64,000 nucleotides of DNA from Lutibacter sp. A64 (GCF_022429565.1 NZ_CP092487.1:1397001-1461000); one strand, 5' to 3'. Positions 18,874-27,891 are shown, counted from the stretch's first letter. Numbers and translations are program-made. The notes: generated by a model not told the origin, from the letters alone.

Positions 18874-20068
18874 ATTGAATTGTTTTTTTAAATTTTTCTA
18901 TTAATGTGTTCAATTTAATAAGCTCTTCGTTTGTAATTTGGTTTTTTAAATGAATGGCATCACAAAATTTGAACAATTTTTCAACGTCTTCTTTAGTATT
19001 TCCACTACGCATTGCTACATTGTTATAAAACTCTGCATCTATTTTTGTTGTTGAAATATTTAGCTTAACTCTTACATATTCTAACAAATAACTTATTTTA
19101 TGTTCTGCAATATTTTTGTGTTCTTGCTTTTCAAAATACATATTAGAAATAGTTTGTGTAAAAGCAAGTGTTTGATTTTTTAATGGTTTTATAATTGGAA
19201 TACTGCGTTGTTTTCTTTTCCCTTCAAAAATAATAAAGAACAAAACACCTATTAATGCCATATAATATGCCCATTTTAAATGTTTAGAACCTAGTAAATA
19301 TTGTAAAGGAGAAGTAATTCTACTTTTTCCAGTTTTATAATAAGCATCCCATAAAATTGGAATATCATCTCTTAAATACGATAAAATATTTGCTGTATGT
19401 TGATGATTGGTTTCGTACAACATATTATAATTTGTAAACGCTTCTGGAAATGTATGCAAATAAAAATTACCTTTTCCATAAGGACGTTTTACAAAATTAA
19501 CACCTTCTTCTGTACGTTCTTCTTCAGAATTTACATAACCTGTAATACCTAGAATTACAGTATTTATGGTATCTATTTTTGTAAAAATTTGATTTATAAA
19601 AGGTCTATCAAAAGAATATTCTCTTCCTTTAAACGATTTATTTAATTGCTTAAAAAATACTTTTTCATCTAAATTTTTACTAACCAAACGTTCGGTTTCA
19701 AAATTTAAAGTATCAATATTCATTCCGTGGGTAGAAATAAATACATCGTTACCACGTTCCACAAATTCCATTAATCTAAAAAATTCTGTATCACCAAAAT
19801 TTAATGCATCATCTACAAAAAAATAGGTTCCTGTTCTTGTTGAATCTTGTAAATAAATATAAGGTGGAATGTTTACTGTTTCTACTTTAGTTGAAGGGAA
19901 TAAATTGCTTAATTCTTGATTTAAAACATAGGTTCCAAAAGGAATTTTGTGTTTAGACACATAACTTGGAAACCAATTTATAGGCTGTTTTTTTGTACTT
20001 TCCAAATAAATATATCCGAAAATTAAGAGTACAAACAGTACAGCATATATTTTTGCTTTTCTATCCAA
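18863..20068 (-). CDS. DUF4350 domain membrane protein
   Basis: A 401-residue protein with an N-terminal membrane helix (about 7-23), a periplasmic DUF4350 domain (YFFVDDALNFGDTEFFRLMEFVERGNDVFIS, glutamine-amidotransferase-like fold without catalytic residues) and a second helix near 268-285, then a cytoplasmic tail. This gene is a regular member of MoxR/DUF58 clusters in Bacteroidota. One base separates it from the preceding DUF4129-like gene. No enzymatic function is known. Confidence 0.82.
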   Translation of the reverse strand: MDRKAKIYAVLFVLLIFGYIYLESTKKQPINWFPSYVSKHKIPFGTYVLNQELSNLFPSTKVETVNIPPYIYLQDSTRTGTYFFVDDALNFGDTEFFRLMEFVERGNDVFISTHGMNIDTLNFETERLVSKNLDEKVFFKQLNKSFKGREYSFDRPFINQIFTKIDTINTVILGITGYVNSEEERTEEGVNFVKRPYGKGNFYLHTFPEAFTNYNMLYETNHQHTANILSYLRDDIPILWDAYYKTGKSRITSPLQYLLGSKHLKWAYYMALIGVLFFIIFEGKRKQRSIPIIKPLKNQTLAFTQTISNMYFEKQEHKNIAEHKISYLLEYVRVKLNISTTKIDAEFYNNVAMRSGNTKEDVEKLFKFCDAIHLKNQITNEELIKLNTLIEKFKKTIQYGK

Positions 20069-20069
20069 C

Positions 20070-20810
20070 TTATTTACTATTTATTAAATTAGTTATTGCT
20101 TCAAAATTTCTAGTAACTTTTACAAACTCATTTTCATTAATTTCAAAATTTCCATACCAAACAAAATCGTACAATCTTGTTAGATCTTTAAACGAACTTT
20201 TTATAGCTTCTTTAGAAATTTCTTGAATATAATCTTCGTTTGTTTTTTGTTGCTCCCAAGTAATAACCTGAGTATCTTCAAGTTGTTTTAATATATTTAA
20301 ATAATAATAACGAACTGCTAATCTGTAATTTTTAAGTGCTATTGCTTGCTCTATTAATTTATTAAGATCTTTATTTTTTATCAATTCCTCATCATCTGTA
20401 ATAGATACAACCGCTTTATTTGAAGCGCTAGAAACTATTGAATTAGAATTTACTTTTAAAAAGAATTTAATTAATAAAAACAGTAATATACCTACAATTA
20501 TATAAGGTAATGCTTGTAAAATACTGCCAAAAATACCTTTAGCGTATTGCACACCAAAAATCCATTCTAAAAAGCGTAAAAATTGCCTACTTAACCAATT
20601 AAACAAGCGTTCTATTAATGTTGGATCTTTAGTTTCTTTAGCTTCTGAATAATCGAAATCTTTATCAGAATTGTACTTTTCTAAAGCGTTCGTATCAAAT
20701 TTCTTTTGAACTATACTGCTTTTATCATTTTTTACAACAAGTGAATCGGCTTGGGCATACACACCCGCCGAAAACATTAAAAAAAGTATAAAAAACAGTA
20801 TTTTATGCAT
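20070..20810 (-). CDS. DUF4129-like membrane protein
   Basis: A 246-residue protein with a signal peptide (MHKILFFILFLMFSAGVYAQA), one central membrane helix near 102-120 (LPYIIVGILLFLLIKFFL) and a cytoplasmic C-terminal domain (NYRLAVRYYYLNILKQLEDTQ...TNEDYIQEI) matching DUF4129. DUF4129 genes accompany MoxR and transglutaminase-like genes; here it sits between the DUF4350 gene and a multi-pass protein with only a few bases on each side. Confidence 0.78.
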   Translation of the reverse strand: MHKILFFILFLMFSAGVYAQADSLVVKNDKSSIVQKKFDTNALEKYNSDKDFDYSEAKETKDPTLIERLFNWLSRQFLRFLEWIFGVQYAKGIFGSILQALPYIIVGILLFLLIKFFLKVNSNSIVSSASNKAVVSITDDEELIKNKDLNKLIEQAIALKNYRLAVRYYYLNILKQLEDTQVITWEQQKTNEDYIQEISKEAIKSSFKDLTRLYDFVWYGNFEINENEFVKVTRNFEAITNLINSK

Positions 20811-20813
20811 CTC

Positions 20814-21704
20814 TTATTCTTCTGTAGTTGTTGTACCTAAACTTTCAATTTTTTCAAAAGTACCTGTTAAGTTTTTTTGTTCATTTAAATCGAAATAAAT
20901 AAAAACTGTTGAAATTAACGGGATTGAATATAAAATAAACTGAAAGATATAAGAGCCAATATTTAAAGCCAAATAAATAGGATCTTTAAAAATTGAAAAC
21001 ACTTCAGTTGGGTCATCACCTCCCATTACAGTTCCTAGTTTAATAAATTGATAAATCATAGCAGGAATAGAAAATGCCTGACCTAAAACCATTAATAAAA
21101 GCCAAACAACAATTAAAACTCCAAATGTATTCCACCATTCACCTTTTATAAGTGTAAATGAATGCGAAAATGTATCACCAATACTTTTGTCTTCAAAAAC
21201 CATAATTGAAGTGGCTAAAGACAAAACTGTTCCTAAATAAAAACCTGGTAAATAGCAAAATACCATTCCTAACAATGTTACAATAGTAATTAAAAAACCT
21301 AAGCCTAAAAATTTCCAAATATTTTTAAATACATTTTCTTTTACTTCAGAAAATAGAGGTTTTCCATTATGATCTATGTACGATTTTATAAAATATAATG
21401 AAGACATAGATAATAAAGTGTACATTAAAATATACACGAAAATTAGTACAAAAACCCATGAAAAAATTGAAGATAAAAATCCAACTGGATTCTCGTCAAT
21501 AGTATCAATTTGGCTAAATAAATCTGACATTGTAAACATATAAAGCACCAAAACAACTAAGCCCATTAATAAAACTGGGCCAACCATTTTTAAAACAGTT
21601 AAAAAATATTCTTTCCAATTTTCTCGAATAAATTTAAACGTATCAGTAATAATTGCACCTAAATCACGCTCTTTTTTAAATTCTATAAAGCTATTTGTTT
21701 CCAT
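20814..21704 (-). CDS. Multi-pass membrane protein of the MoxR cluster
   Basis: A 296-residue integral membrane protein with about six hydrophobic stretches after a short cytoplasmic N-terminus (EFKKERDLGAIITDTFKFIRENWKEYF). The N-terminal motif is that of the loosely defined YciC/DUF975-like membrane proteins. No catalytic residues are evident. The start overlaps the SpoIIM-like gene by 14 bases, so it belongs to the same operon. Confidence 0.7.
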   Translation of the reverse strand: METNSFIEFKKERDLGAIITDTFKFIRENWKEYFLTVLKMVGPVLLMGLVVLVLYMFTMSDLFSQIDTIDENPVGFLSSIFSWVFVLIFVYILMYTLLSMSSLYFIKSYIDHNGKPLFSEVKENVFKNIWKFLGLGFLITIVTLLGMVFCYLPGFYLGTVLSLATSIMVFEDKSIGDTFSHSFTLIKGEWWNTFGVLIVVWLLLMVLGQAFSIPAMIYQFIKLGTVMGGDDPTEVFSIFKDPIYLALNIGSYIFQFILYSIPLISTVFIYFDLNEQKNLTGTFEKIESLGTTTTEE

Positions 21705-22662
21705 TAATCTTTTGTTGTTTAGTTAATTTTATTGGGTAAATTATATAGTAATAAATTATTATTATAAAAGATGTTAGTATTATAAATACGGCTAACCAAT
21801 CTGGCATTTGCGTTTGACGTGTTACAAAACCTTCTAAAAATCCGGCTACAATAAAAAAAGGAATTGTACTTACCATAATTTTTAATCCTGCTTTAAAACT
21901 ATGTTTAAATGAAGTTAACCTAGAATATGTTTTAGGAAATAACAAACCGTTCCCTAAAACCAAACCAGCACAACCAGCAATTATAATAACAGAAATTTCA
22001 ATAGTTCCGTGTATCCAAATAGTTCTAGATGATTCCCAAAGTAGGGCTTTATCGTAAAAAAAGTATAAAAAAGAGCCCAACATTACACCATTTTGCATCA
22101 TAACATATAAAGTACCAATAGAAAACAGCATTCCAAACACAAAAGCCGTCATTGCAACTTTAATGTTGTTTAAAGTTATCAAAATAAACATATTTCCTTC
22201 TCCCATTTTTTTATATACAGCCATTGGATCACCAGATGCAATATTTTCTAAGGTCATATTTACATAATTATCACCCATAATTAAGCGTACAAAATCTCCA
22301 TTATTAGCAGCAGAATACGCTCCAACTATAGCAAAAAACAAGAACGTAATAAAAGCTATTAATAATTGTTTATGATATTTAACAAATTCTAGTGGAAATT
22401 CAGTTTTAAAAAAATCTACAAGTCTATTTTTACTTTCTTTCTTAGTTTTATAAATTTTTTGATGTGCTTTTGAAGCTAAAGAGTTCAGGTAAACTACTGT
22501 ATTACTCTGGGTATAAAAGGTTTTAGCGTAACTTAAATCATCTGTAATTTCTATATATAAATCCGACAATTTATCAGGAGAAACTTGTTCTTTTTTATTT
22601 AGAACATCTTCAAATAAGAGCCATTTATTTTTATTTCTTTTTACAAATGATGCTTCACGCAT
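21691..22662 (-). CDS. SpoIIM (stage II sporulation protein M)-like membrane protein
   Basis: A 323-residue protein. A cytoplasmic N-terminal helical region (about 1-100; MREASFVKRNKNKWLLFEDVL) is followed by five membrane helices containing the conserved NNIKVAMTAFVFG and WIHGTIEISVIIIAGCAGLVLG motifs of the SpoIIM family. This organism is not a spore former; the name reflects homology only. First gene of the minus-strand MoxR cluster, divergent from the RDD gene 107 bases away. Confidence 0.88.
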   Translation of the reverse strand: MREASFVKRNKNKWLLFEDVLNKKEQVSPDKLSDLYIEITDDLSYAKTFYTQSNTVVYLNSLASKAHQKIYKTKKESKNRLVDFFKTEFPLEFVKYHKQLLIAFITFLFFAIVGAYSAANNGDFVRLIMGDNYVNMTLENIASGDPMAVYKKMGEGNMFILITLNNIKVAMTAFVFGMLFSIGTLYVMMQNGVMLGSFLYFFYDKALLWESSRTIWIHGTIEISVIIIAGCAGLVLGNGLLFPKTYSRLTSFKHSFKAGLKIMVSTIPFFIVAGFLEGFVTRQTQMPDWLAVFIILTSFIIIIYYYIIYPIKLTKQQKINGNK

Positions 22663-22769
22663 TTTTTATACTTTTGCTGCTTCAAATTAGCAATTAATTA
22701 TATTATTTTTTTAGAGTTAACGAATGTAGAAAATACAATTGTATCAACCAAAGAGTTTAAACATTAAAA

Positions 22770-23489
22770 ATGGACAATTTTAAAATAGAAACAGCGCAAA
22801 ATATTACAATTCAACAAAATGTTGCCCCTTTAAGTACTAGAATTGGCGCTTTTTTAATTGATATGTTAATTATTGGAGCTTATTATGCTTTAATTATCTA
22901 CATAGTAAATGCTTTAGGATATCTAGAAACTGAAAATATATATGTTTTATATACGCTAATAAGTTTACCTGTATTTTTCTATAGTTTATTATTTGAAACA
23001 TTAAATAATGGTCAAACTCCCGGAAAATATTTTAATAAAATTAGAGTTACAAAAATTGATGGTTCAAAACCTACCTTTGGAAGCTACTTAATTAGATGGG
23101 TTTTAAGGGTTATTGATATCAGTTTAGCCTCTGGTTCAATTGCCTTATTAACTATTTTATTAAATGGAAAAGGGCAACGACTTGGAGATATTGCTGCTGG
23201 AACAACAGTAATTTCTGAAAAACAAACAGTTTCAATAAATAACACATTAGCGGTTGATATTCCAGATGATTACACGCCAACATTCCCTCAAGTTACTATG
23301 TTGTCAGATAAAGATATTCAAACTATAAAAGAATTATTTTTAAAAGCTAAAAAAAATAATAACCACAAGATGCTCTTAAAATTAAAACTAAAAATTATTG
23401 AAATAACAGGAATTAATTCTGAATTAAACACAGTTGAATTTATTGATATTATTCTTAAAGACTATAATTATTTTACACAACAAATGTAA
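22770..23489 (+). CDS. RDD family membrane protein
   Basis: A 239-residue protein with the RDD domain: STRIGAFLIDMLIIGAYY, NNGQTPGKYFNKIRV and GQRLGDIAAGTTVIS, with three membrane helices in the first 150 residues and a charged cytoplasmic tail. RDD and SpoIIM genes are often neighbours, so it is probably functionally tied to the divergent cluster. Its stop codon overlaps the start of the TRIC gene by one base. Confidence 0.9.
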   Translation: MDNFKIETAQNITIQQNVAPLSTRIGAFLIDMLIIGAYYALIIYIVNALGYLETENIYVLYTLISLPVFFYSLLFETLNNGQTPGKYFNKIRVTKIDGSKPTFGSYLIRWVLRVIDISLASGSIALLTILLNGKGQRLGDIAAGTTVISEKQTVSINNTLAVDIPDDYTPTFPQVTMLSDKDIQTIKELFLKAKKNNNHKMLLKLKLKIIEITGINSELNTVEFIDIILKDYNYFTQQM

Positions 23490-24100
23490 TGACACTATTT
23501 AACGTTTTAGATATTTTAGGAATTATTGCTTTTGCAATATCGGGATCTTTAGTTGCAATGCGTAAAAAAATGGATCCGTTTGGTGTTTTTATTATAGCCT
23601 TTGCTACTGCAGTGGGCGGTGGAACATTAAGAGACGTATTAATTGGTGCGCATCCCGTATTTTGGATGAAAAATCCAGCTGTAATTTATTACATACTTGG
23701 GTCTTTTATATTTGCTACTATTTTTAGAAAAAAATTAAAATACATTAATAAATCACTTTTTTTATTTGATAGTATTGGACTTGGAATATTTACCATTATG
23801 GGAACAGAAATTGGTTTAAATGCTAACTTTCATCCAATAATTATAATTTCTATAGCAACAATGACCGGTTCTTTTGGTGGTGTTATAAGAGATATATTGT
23901 GTAATGAAATTCCTATAATATTTAGAAAAGAAATTTATGCTACGGCATGCGTCTTAGGATCTGCTATATTTTTAGCATTGCATAATTTTGAAATTAATAG
24001 TGGTATTATTTATGTTACTACATCTATTTTAATTATTGCCATTCGATTAATTGCTCTTAAATTTAAATTATCCTTACCAACTTTTTACGCAAAAGAATAA
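23489..24100 (+). CDS. Trimeric intracellular cation (TRIC) channel family protein
   Basis: A 203-residue protein of the UPF0126/TRIC family: seven membrane segments arranged as two three-helix repeats, each with the hallmark glycine kink, VGGGTLRDVLIG and SFGGVIRDILCNE. Bacterial members form trimeric K+-permeable channels. It overlaps the RDD gene by one base and precedes a Nudix gene by two, so the three form an operon. Confidence 0.92.
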   Translation: MTLFNVLDILGIIAFAISGSLVAMRKKMDPFGVFIIAFATAVGGGTLRDVLIGAHPVFWMKNPAVIYYILGSFIFATIFRKKLKYINKSLFLFDSIGLGIFTIMGTEIGLNANFHPIIIISIATMTGSFGGVIRDILCNEIPIIFRKEIYATACVLGSAIFLALHNFEINSGIIYVTTSILIIAIRLIALKFKLSLPTFYAKE

Positions 24101-24102
24101 CT

Positions 24103-24738
24103 ATGAATTTTTTAGTTTTTAAAAAACATATTAAACAGTTATCAAATGCTAAAATTAGCGGTTTAGAAGCACAATTTAAATTAGCTCCAGAAATTAGAAA
24201 AGAATTTTCTGAAGAAAAAATTAAAGCCAGTAACCCCAGAAAAGCAGGTGTTTTAGTTATTTTTTATCCAGATAAAAAAGGCGAATTACATATTTTATTA
24301 ACACTTAGAGCCAGTTACAAAGGTGTACATTCTGCTCAAATAAGCTTCCCTGGTGGTAAATTAGACCCTAAAGATAGCTCGTTGCAACACACAGCTTTAA
24401 GAGAAGCAAAAGAAGAAGTTGGAATTATTGAGGAAGACATTACTATTTTTAAAAAAATGACCGATGTTTATATTCCACCAAGTAATTTTATTGTAACACC
24501 TTATTTAAGTTATCTAAAATACACTCCAAAATTCACTAAAAATTATGAAGTTGAAGCTTTAATTGAAGTTAAACTCTCCGATTTATTAGCAGATACAGCA
24601 ATTAGCTCTACAATTTTATCAACCTCTTATGCAAAAAACATTTATGTACCTTGCTTTAAACTAAACAATTATATTGTTTGGGGAGCCACTGCAATGATGT
24701 TAAATGAAATCAAAGAATTAATAAAAACAATATCATAA
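24103..24738 (+). CDS. Nudix hydrolase, CoA pyrophosphatase-like
   Basis: A 211-residue Nudix protein. The Nudix box GGKLDPKDSSLQHTALREAKEEVGI spans about 86-110, with the metal-binding REAKEE core. The preceding LLTLRASYKGVHSAQISFPGG carries the UPF0035/CoA-pyrophosphatase signature. It would cleave CoA and acyl-CoA to 3',5'-ADP and phosphopantetheine. It is in the RDD-TRIC operon with the acyltransferase 37 bases downstream. Confidence 0.88.
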   Translation: MNFLVFKKHIKQLSNAKISGLEAQFKLAPEIRKEFSEEKIKASNPRKAGVLVIFYPDKKGELHILLTLRASYKGVHSAQISFPGGKLDPKDSSLQHTALREAKEEVGIIEEDITIFKKMTDVYIPPSNFIVTPYLSYLKYTPKFTKNYEVEALIEVKLSDLLADTAISSTILSTSYAKNIYVPCFKLNNYIVWGATAMMLNEIKELIKTIS

Positions 24739-24775
24739 TTTTTTTATTAAATTTGTAAGAACCAAAACCAACTAA

Positions 24776-25588
24776 ATGCCTATTTTCAAAAGAAATCCTT
24801 TTGGCCATATTTTATTTTTAAAGAAATGGCTAATTCGCTTTTTTGGAATTGTTTCTCATGGTAGATACCGTAGATTCAACAACCTTCATATTGAAGGTTC
24901 TGAAATTATAAGAGAACTTCCAGATACAAATGTATTGTTTGTTTCAAACCATCAAACTTACTTTGCAGATGTTGCTGCTATGTTTCATGTTTTTAATGCT
25001 TCTTTAAAAGGAAGAAATGATTCTATTAAAAACATAGGATATATTTGGCAACCAAAATTAAACATCTATTATATTGCCGCTTCAGAAACTATGAAATCTG
25101 GCTTATTACCTAAAATCTTTGCTTATGCAGGTTCTATATCAATTGAAAGAACTTGGAGAAGTGCAGGAAAAGAGGTTAACAGACAAGTAAAAATGTCTGA
25201 CATTAGTAATATCAAAAAAGCCTTAGGAGATGGTTGGGTAATTACCTTTCCACAAGGTACAACTAAACCATTTAAACCTATTAGAAGAGGAACTGGACAT
25301 ATTATAAAAACATACAAACCAGTTGTAGTTCCTATTGTTATTGATGGTTTTAGACGATCATTCGACAAGAAAGGTCTATTGATTAAAAAACGTAATATTC
25401 TACAATCAATGGTTATTAAACCTCCTATGGAAATTGATTATGAAAACGAAACTGTAGATGAAATTGTTAAAAGAATTGAAATTGAGATAGAACAAGACCC
25501 TACAATGCTAAAAGTAATTCCTACAGAAATTTACAAACGTCATGAAGAAGAACTTAATAAAAAGCGTCAATTTTGGGATCTATACTAA
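24776..25588 (+). CDS. 1-acyl-sn-glycerol-3-phosphate acyltransferase-like protein
   Basis: A 270-residue PlsC-family acyltransferase. Motif I reads FVSNHQTYFADV, giving H-x5-D rather than the usual H-x4-D. Motif III reads ITFPQGTTKPF in place of FPEGTRS, with Gln for Glu. A PIVIDGFRRSF block corresponds to motif IV. Expected role: transfer of an acyl chain to a glycerophosphate or related lipid at the inner membrane, but the motif changes make the acceptor uncertain. A TAAATTTG element lies at 24748-24755 without an obvious -33 partner. Confidence 0.82.
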   Translation: MPIFKRNPFGHILFLKKWLIRFFGIVSHGRYRRFNNLHIEGSEIIRELPDTNVLFVSNHQTYFADVAAMFHVFNASLKGRNDSIKNIGYIWQPKLNIYYIAASETMKSGLLPKIFAYAGSISIERTWRSAGKEVNRQVKMSDISNIKKALGDGWVITFPQGTTKPFKPIRRGTGHIIKTYKPVVVPIVIDGFRRSFDKKGLLIKKRNILQSMVIKPPMEIDYENETVDEIVKRIEIEIEQDPTMLKVIPTEIYKRHEEELNKKRQFWDLY

Positions 25589-25595
25589 AAAAAAC

Positions 25596-25665
25596 TGCTT
25601 AAAAAGTGTTTTATCTGTTAACCTGAACTAATTTTCAGAATAACTAAAACTTCACTTTTTAAGCA
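25596..25665. terminator. Long hairpin, probable bidirectional terminator
   Basis: Thirteen-bp perfect inverted arms tgcttaaaaagtg (25596-25608) and cactttttaagca (25653-25665), enclosing a partly complementary 44-base interior. It lies between the convergent acyltransferase and dps genes, with T-rich sequence after the right arm. Confidence 0.6.
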
Positions 25666-25690
25666 TCTTCTTTTTATTAAAAAGTTACTT

Positions 25691-26161
25691 TTAATTTAAC
25701 CAAGCATTTAACATCCAAATTGTTTTTTCTTGCTCAGCAATAAAATCACTCATCATAGAGTTGGTTCCTTCATCATCTGCTTCATCAGATTCTCCTAAAA
25801 TATTTCTCTCAATTTTCAATAATTCTGACAAAGAACTTACTACTAATTTTACAGACTCAACATCATTCGTTACATCTTTTCCTACAGGAACTTTAGCTAA
25901 ACTTACATAATCATTAAAAGTATGTAATGGAGTTCCTCCTAAAGTTAAAATTCTTTCAGCAATTAAATCAATTTTTTCTTGAGAATCTGTATAAAGTTCT
26001 TCAAATTTCTCATGCAATATAAAAAAGGACTTCCCTTTTATATTCCAATGCAAACCTCTTAAATTTTGGTAATATACTTGAAAGTTTGCTAATAATTCGT
26101 TTAAACTTACAGCTAAGTCATCTGTTTCTTGTTTGTTTAATCCAATACTTGTTGTACTCAT
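25691..26161 (-). CDS. dps: Dps-family ferritin-like DNA-protection protein
   Basis: A 156-residue Dps/ferritin-like protein that forms dodecamers, oxidises and stores iron with peroxide, and shields DNA. The inter-subunit ferroxidase residues are visible: HWNIKGKSFFILHEKFEELYTDSQEKIDLIAERI (His, Asp and Glu ligands). It is divergent from oxyR with 114 bases between. A CAAATTTA at 26196-26203 (TAAATTTG on this strand) is a candidate -7 element without a -33 partner, as expected for an OxyR-activated promoter. Confidence 0.94.
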   Translation of the reverse strand: MSTTSIGLNKQETDDLAVSLNELLANFQVYYQNLRGLHWNIKGKSFFILHEKFEELYTDSQEKIDLIAERILTLGGTPLHTFNDYVSLAKVPVGKDVTNDVESVKLVVSSLSELLKIERNILGESDEADDEGTNSMMSDFIAEQEKTIWMLNAWLN

Positions 26162-26275
26162 TTTATCTATTTTTTATATTATTTTATTTCTACATCAAAT
26201 TTAAGCAAAAAAAGACGTTGTTTATCATAATCGTTATCAATTGTTTTAATATCTTTATCGTAAAAATTTATACCA

Positions 26276-27223
26276 ATGACAATAACCCAATTAAAATATG
26301 TTTTAGCCGTAGCAGAACATCAAAACTTTACAATTGCATCGGAACATTGTTTTGTTACACAACCAACATTGAGTATGCAAATTCAAAAGCTAGAAGAGGC
26401 TTTAGAAACAAAAATTTTTAATAGAAATAAAAAACCGATACAATTAACTGAAATTGGAAAAAAAATTGTTGAGCAAGCTAAAATTATTGTTGATGAAAGC
26501 AATAGAATAAATGATATTGTTGAGCAACAAAAAGGATATATTGGAGGTGATTTTAAATTGGGAATAATTCCAACAATAATGCCTACATTGTTACCTTTAT
26601 TTTTAAAGTCATTTATAAAAAAATATCCAAAAATAAATTTAAAGATTGAAGAATTAACTACAGGCGAAATTGTAAAAAAATTAAGTGAAGGACATATTGA
26701 TGTTGCAATTGCAGCTACCCCACTTGAAAATGAAAATATTAAAGAGCGTGTTTTATATTACGAACCTTTTGTTGGTTTTGTTCCTGAAGAACATCGCTTA
26801 AATAATCTAAAAACGCTAGATATAGAAAATTTAGATATTGATGATATTTTATTACTTGAAGATGGCCATTGTTTTAAAGAAAACATTTTAAATTTATGTA
26901 GTGCTTTAGGTAATAAAAATCAAAATTTTCAACTGCAAAGCGGTAGCTTTAATACTTTAATAAAACTCTCTAAAGAAGGTTTAGGAATGACACTTTTACC
27001 GTATTTACAAACTTTAGACTTAAACGATGAGGATAAAAAATATCTAAAAGAGTTTAAAAAGCCTGCACCCGCTAGAGAAGTTAGTATTATTTATCATAAA
27101 TCACATCTAAAAGTACACTTAATAGAAGCTTTAAAAAACTTAATAGACAGTTTAATTAGAGGTGTAATAACATTTAATGATGTAAAAATCATAAGCCCTA
27201 TACAACAAAAAAAAGGAGCTTAA
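26276..27223 (+). CDS. oxyR: Hydrogen peroxide-sensing LysR regulator
   Basis: A 315-residue LysR-type regulator with an N-terminal winged helix-turn-helix (MTITQLKYVLAVAEHQNFTIAS...TQPTLSMQIQKLEE) and a sensor domain. Cys199 and Cys208 in GHCFKENILNLC occur at exactly the spacing, and even the residue numbers, of the redox cysteines of E. coli OxyR. Peroxide should form the 199-208 disulfide and switch on target genes; dps, divergently transcribed beside it, is a classic target. Its stop codon lies in the loop of a terminator shared with the convergent gene. Confidence 0.95.
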   Translation: MTITQLKYVLAVAEHQNFTIASEHCFVTQPTLSMQIQKLEEALETKIFNRNKKPIQLTEIGKKIVEQAKIIVDESNRINDIVEQQKGYIGGDFKLGIIPTIMPTLLPLFLKSFIKKYPKINLKIEELTTGEIVKKLSEGHIDVAIAATPLENENIKERVLYYEPFVGFVPEEHRLNNLKTLDIENLDIDDILLLEDGHCFKENILNLCSALGNKNQNFQLQSGSFNTLIKLSKEGLGMTLLPYLQTLDLNDEDKKYLKEFKKPAPAREVSIIYHKSHLKVHLIEALKNLIDSLIRGVITFNDVKIISPIQQKKGA

Positions 27224-27237
27224 ACGCTCCTTTTTTT
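27207..27237. terminator. Bidirectional terminator overlapping two stop codons
   Basis: Stem aaaaaaaggagc/gctccttttttt with the oxyR stop (27221-27223) in the loop and the convergent gene's stop (27220-27222) on the other strand. A single hairpin ends both transcripts and encodes the last codons of both proteins. Confidence 0.88.
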
Positions 27238-27432
27238 AGATTCTACTAGAGACAGGCACTTATGTAGGTCTGGTTTATTTTGAGTGAATTCTTGTAACCA
27301 AAAATACAACTCTTTAACCTCATAAGGTAATAACCTAGTCACTGCCTTTTCTAATTCTTTGTTAAATAATTCAAAATTAAAGCTGACTTTTTCAAGTACT
27401 GTTTTTGTGTACTCAAACATTGCTCTTGCCAT
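27220..27432 (-). CDS. Small conserved protein of unknown function
   Basis: A 70-residue protein, MARAMFEYTKTVLEKVSF..., predicted mostly helical, with aromatic and acidic residues (LLPYEVKELYFWLQEFTQNKPDLHKCL) and a basic tail SKKRSV formed by the terminator hairpin. I recognise it only as a small cytosolic protein of a type common in flavobacterial genomes. It ends in the terminator shared with oxyR. A CAAAAATA at 27500-27507 could be its -7 element. Confidence 0.75.
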   Translation of the reverse strand: MARAMFEYTKTVLEKVSFNFELFNKELEKAVTRLLPYEVKELYFWLQEFTQNKPDLHKCLSLVESKKRSV

Positions 27433-27549
27433 AAATTAAAAATTTTATAGTTGGTAAATAAAGAACGTTTTATTAGTATTAATTATTGTATAAATTTACC
27501 AAAAATAAGACACATTTCAAACCTTTAAAAAGGTAAAGATTTGTTAAAG

Positions 27550-27816
27550 TTATAAACTATTAATTTTTTCAATTAACTGTTTTGCAGTTTGTTCTAACTC
27601 ACTATTAATAGCTTTAAAATGCGCTTTATAATTTTCTACGTCTTTTGAATTTACTTTTTCAATTAAAGCATCAAAAGCCTCAATAGCTTCATCAATAATT
27701 TCCTCAGTTCCTTTAGTATCTGCTTTCGGGTTTAAAATTTCCCAAGTATAGCATTCTTCAATAATATCACCTAAAACGTAATTAATATCCTTTTTTAAAT
27801 TTTTTATACTAGCCAT
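27550..27816 (-). CDS. Small acidic helical protein of unknown function
   Basis: An 88-residue protein starting MASIKNLKKDINYVLGDIIEECY. The earlier in-frame ATG at 27861 is rejected because a candidate -7 element (CAAATTTA, 27841-27848, TAAATTTG on this strand) would lie inside the gene. Strongly helical and acidic with repeated IDEAIEAFDALIEKV-like heptads, so possibly a coiled coil or helical bundle. I cannot assign a function. It is divergent from the short transcription unit at 27892. Confidence 0.75.
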   Translation of the reverse strand: MASIKNLKKDINYVLGDIIEECYTWEILNPKADTKGTEEIIDEAIEAFDALIEKVNSKDVENYKAHFKAINSELEQTAKQLIEKINSL

Positions 27817-27891
27817 AATTATTTTATTAGTTTGTAATTGCAAATTTACACTAAAAAGCATAATTTAACTTTAATTTTATATGAAATTTCT

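Noticed and set aside
26086-26421. Plus-strand 111-residue reading frame across the oxyR-dps gap
   Set aside because: It overlaps the starts of both dps and oxyR and would cross both promoters; low-complexity hydrophobic sequence typical of AT-rich DNA.
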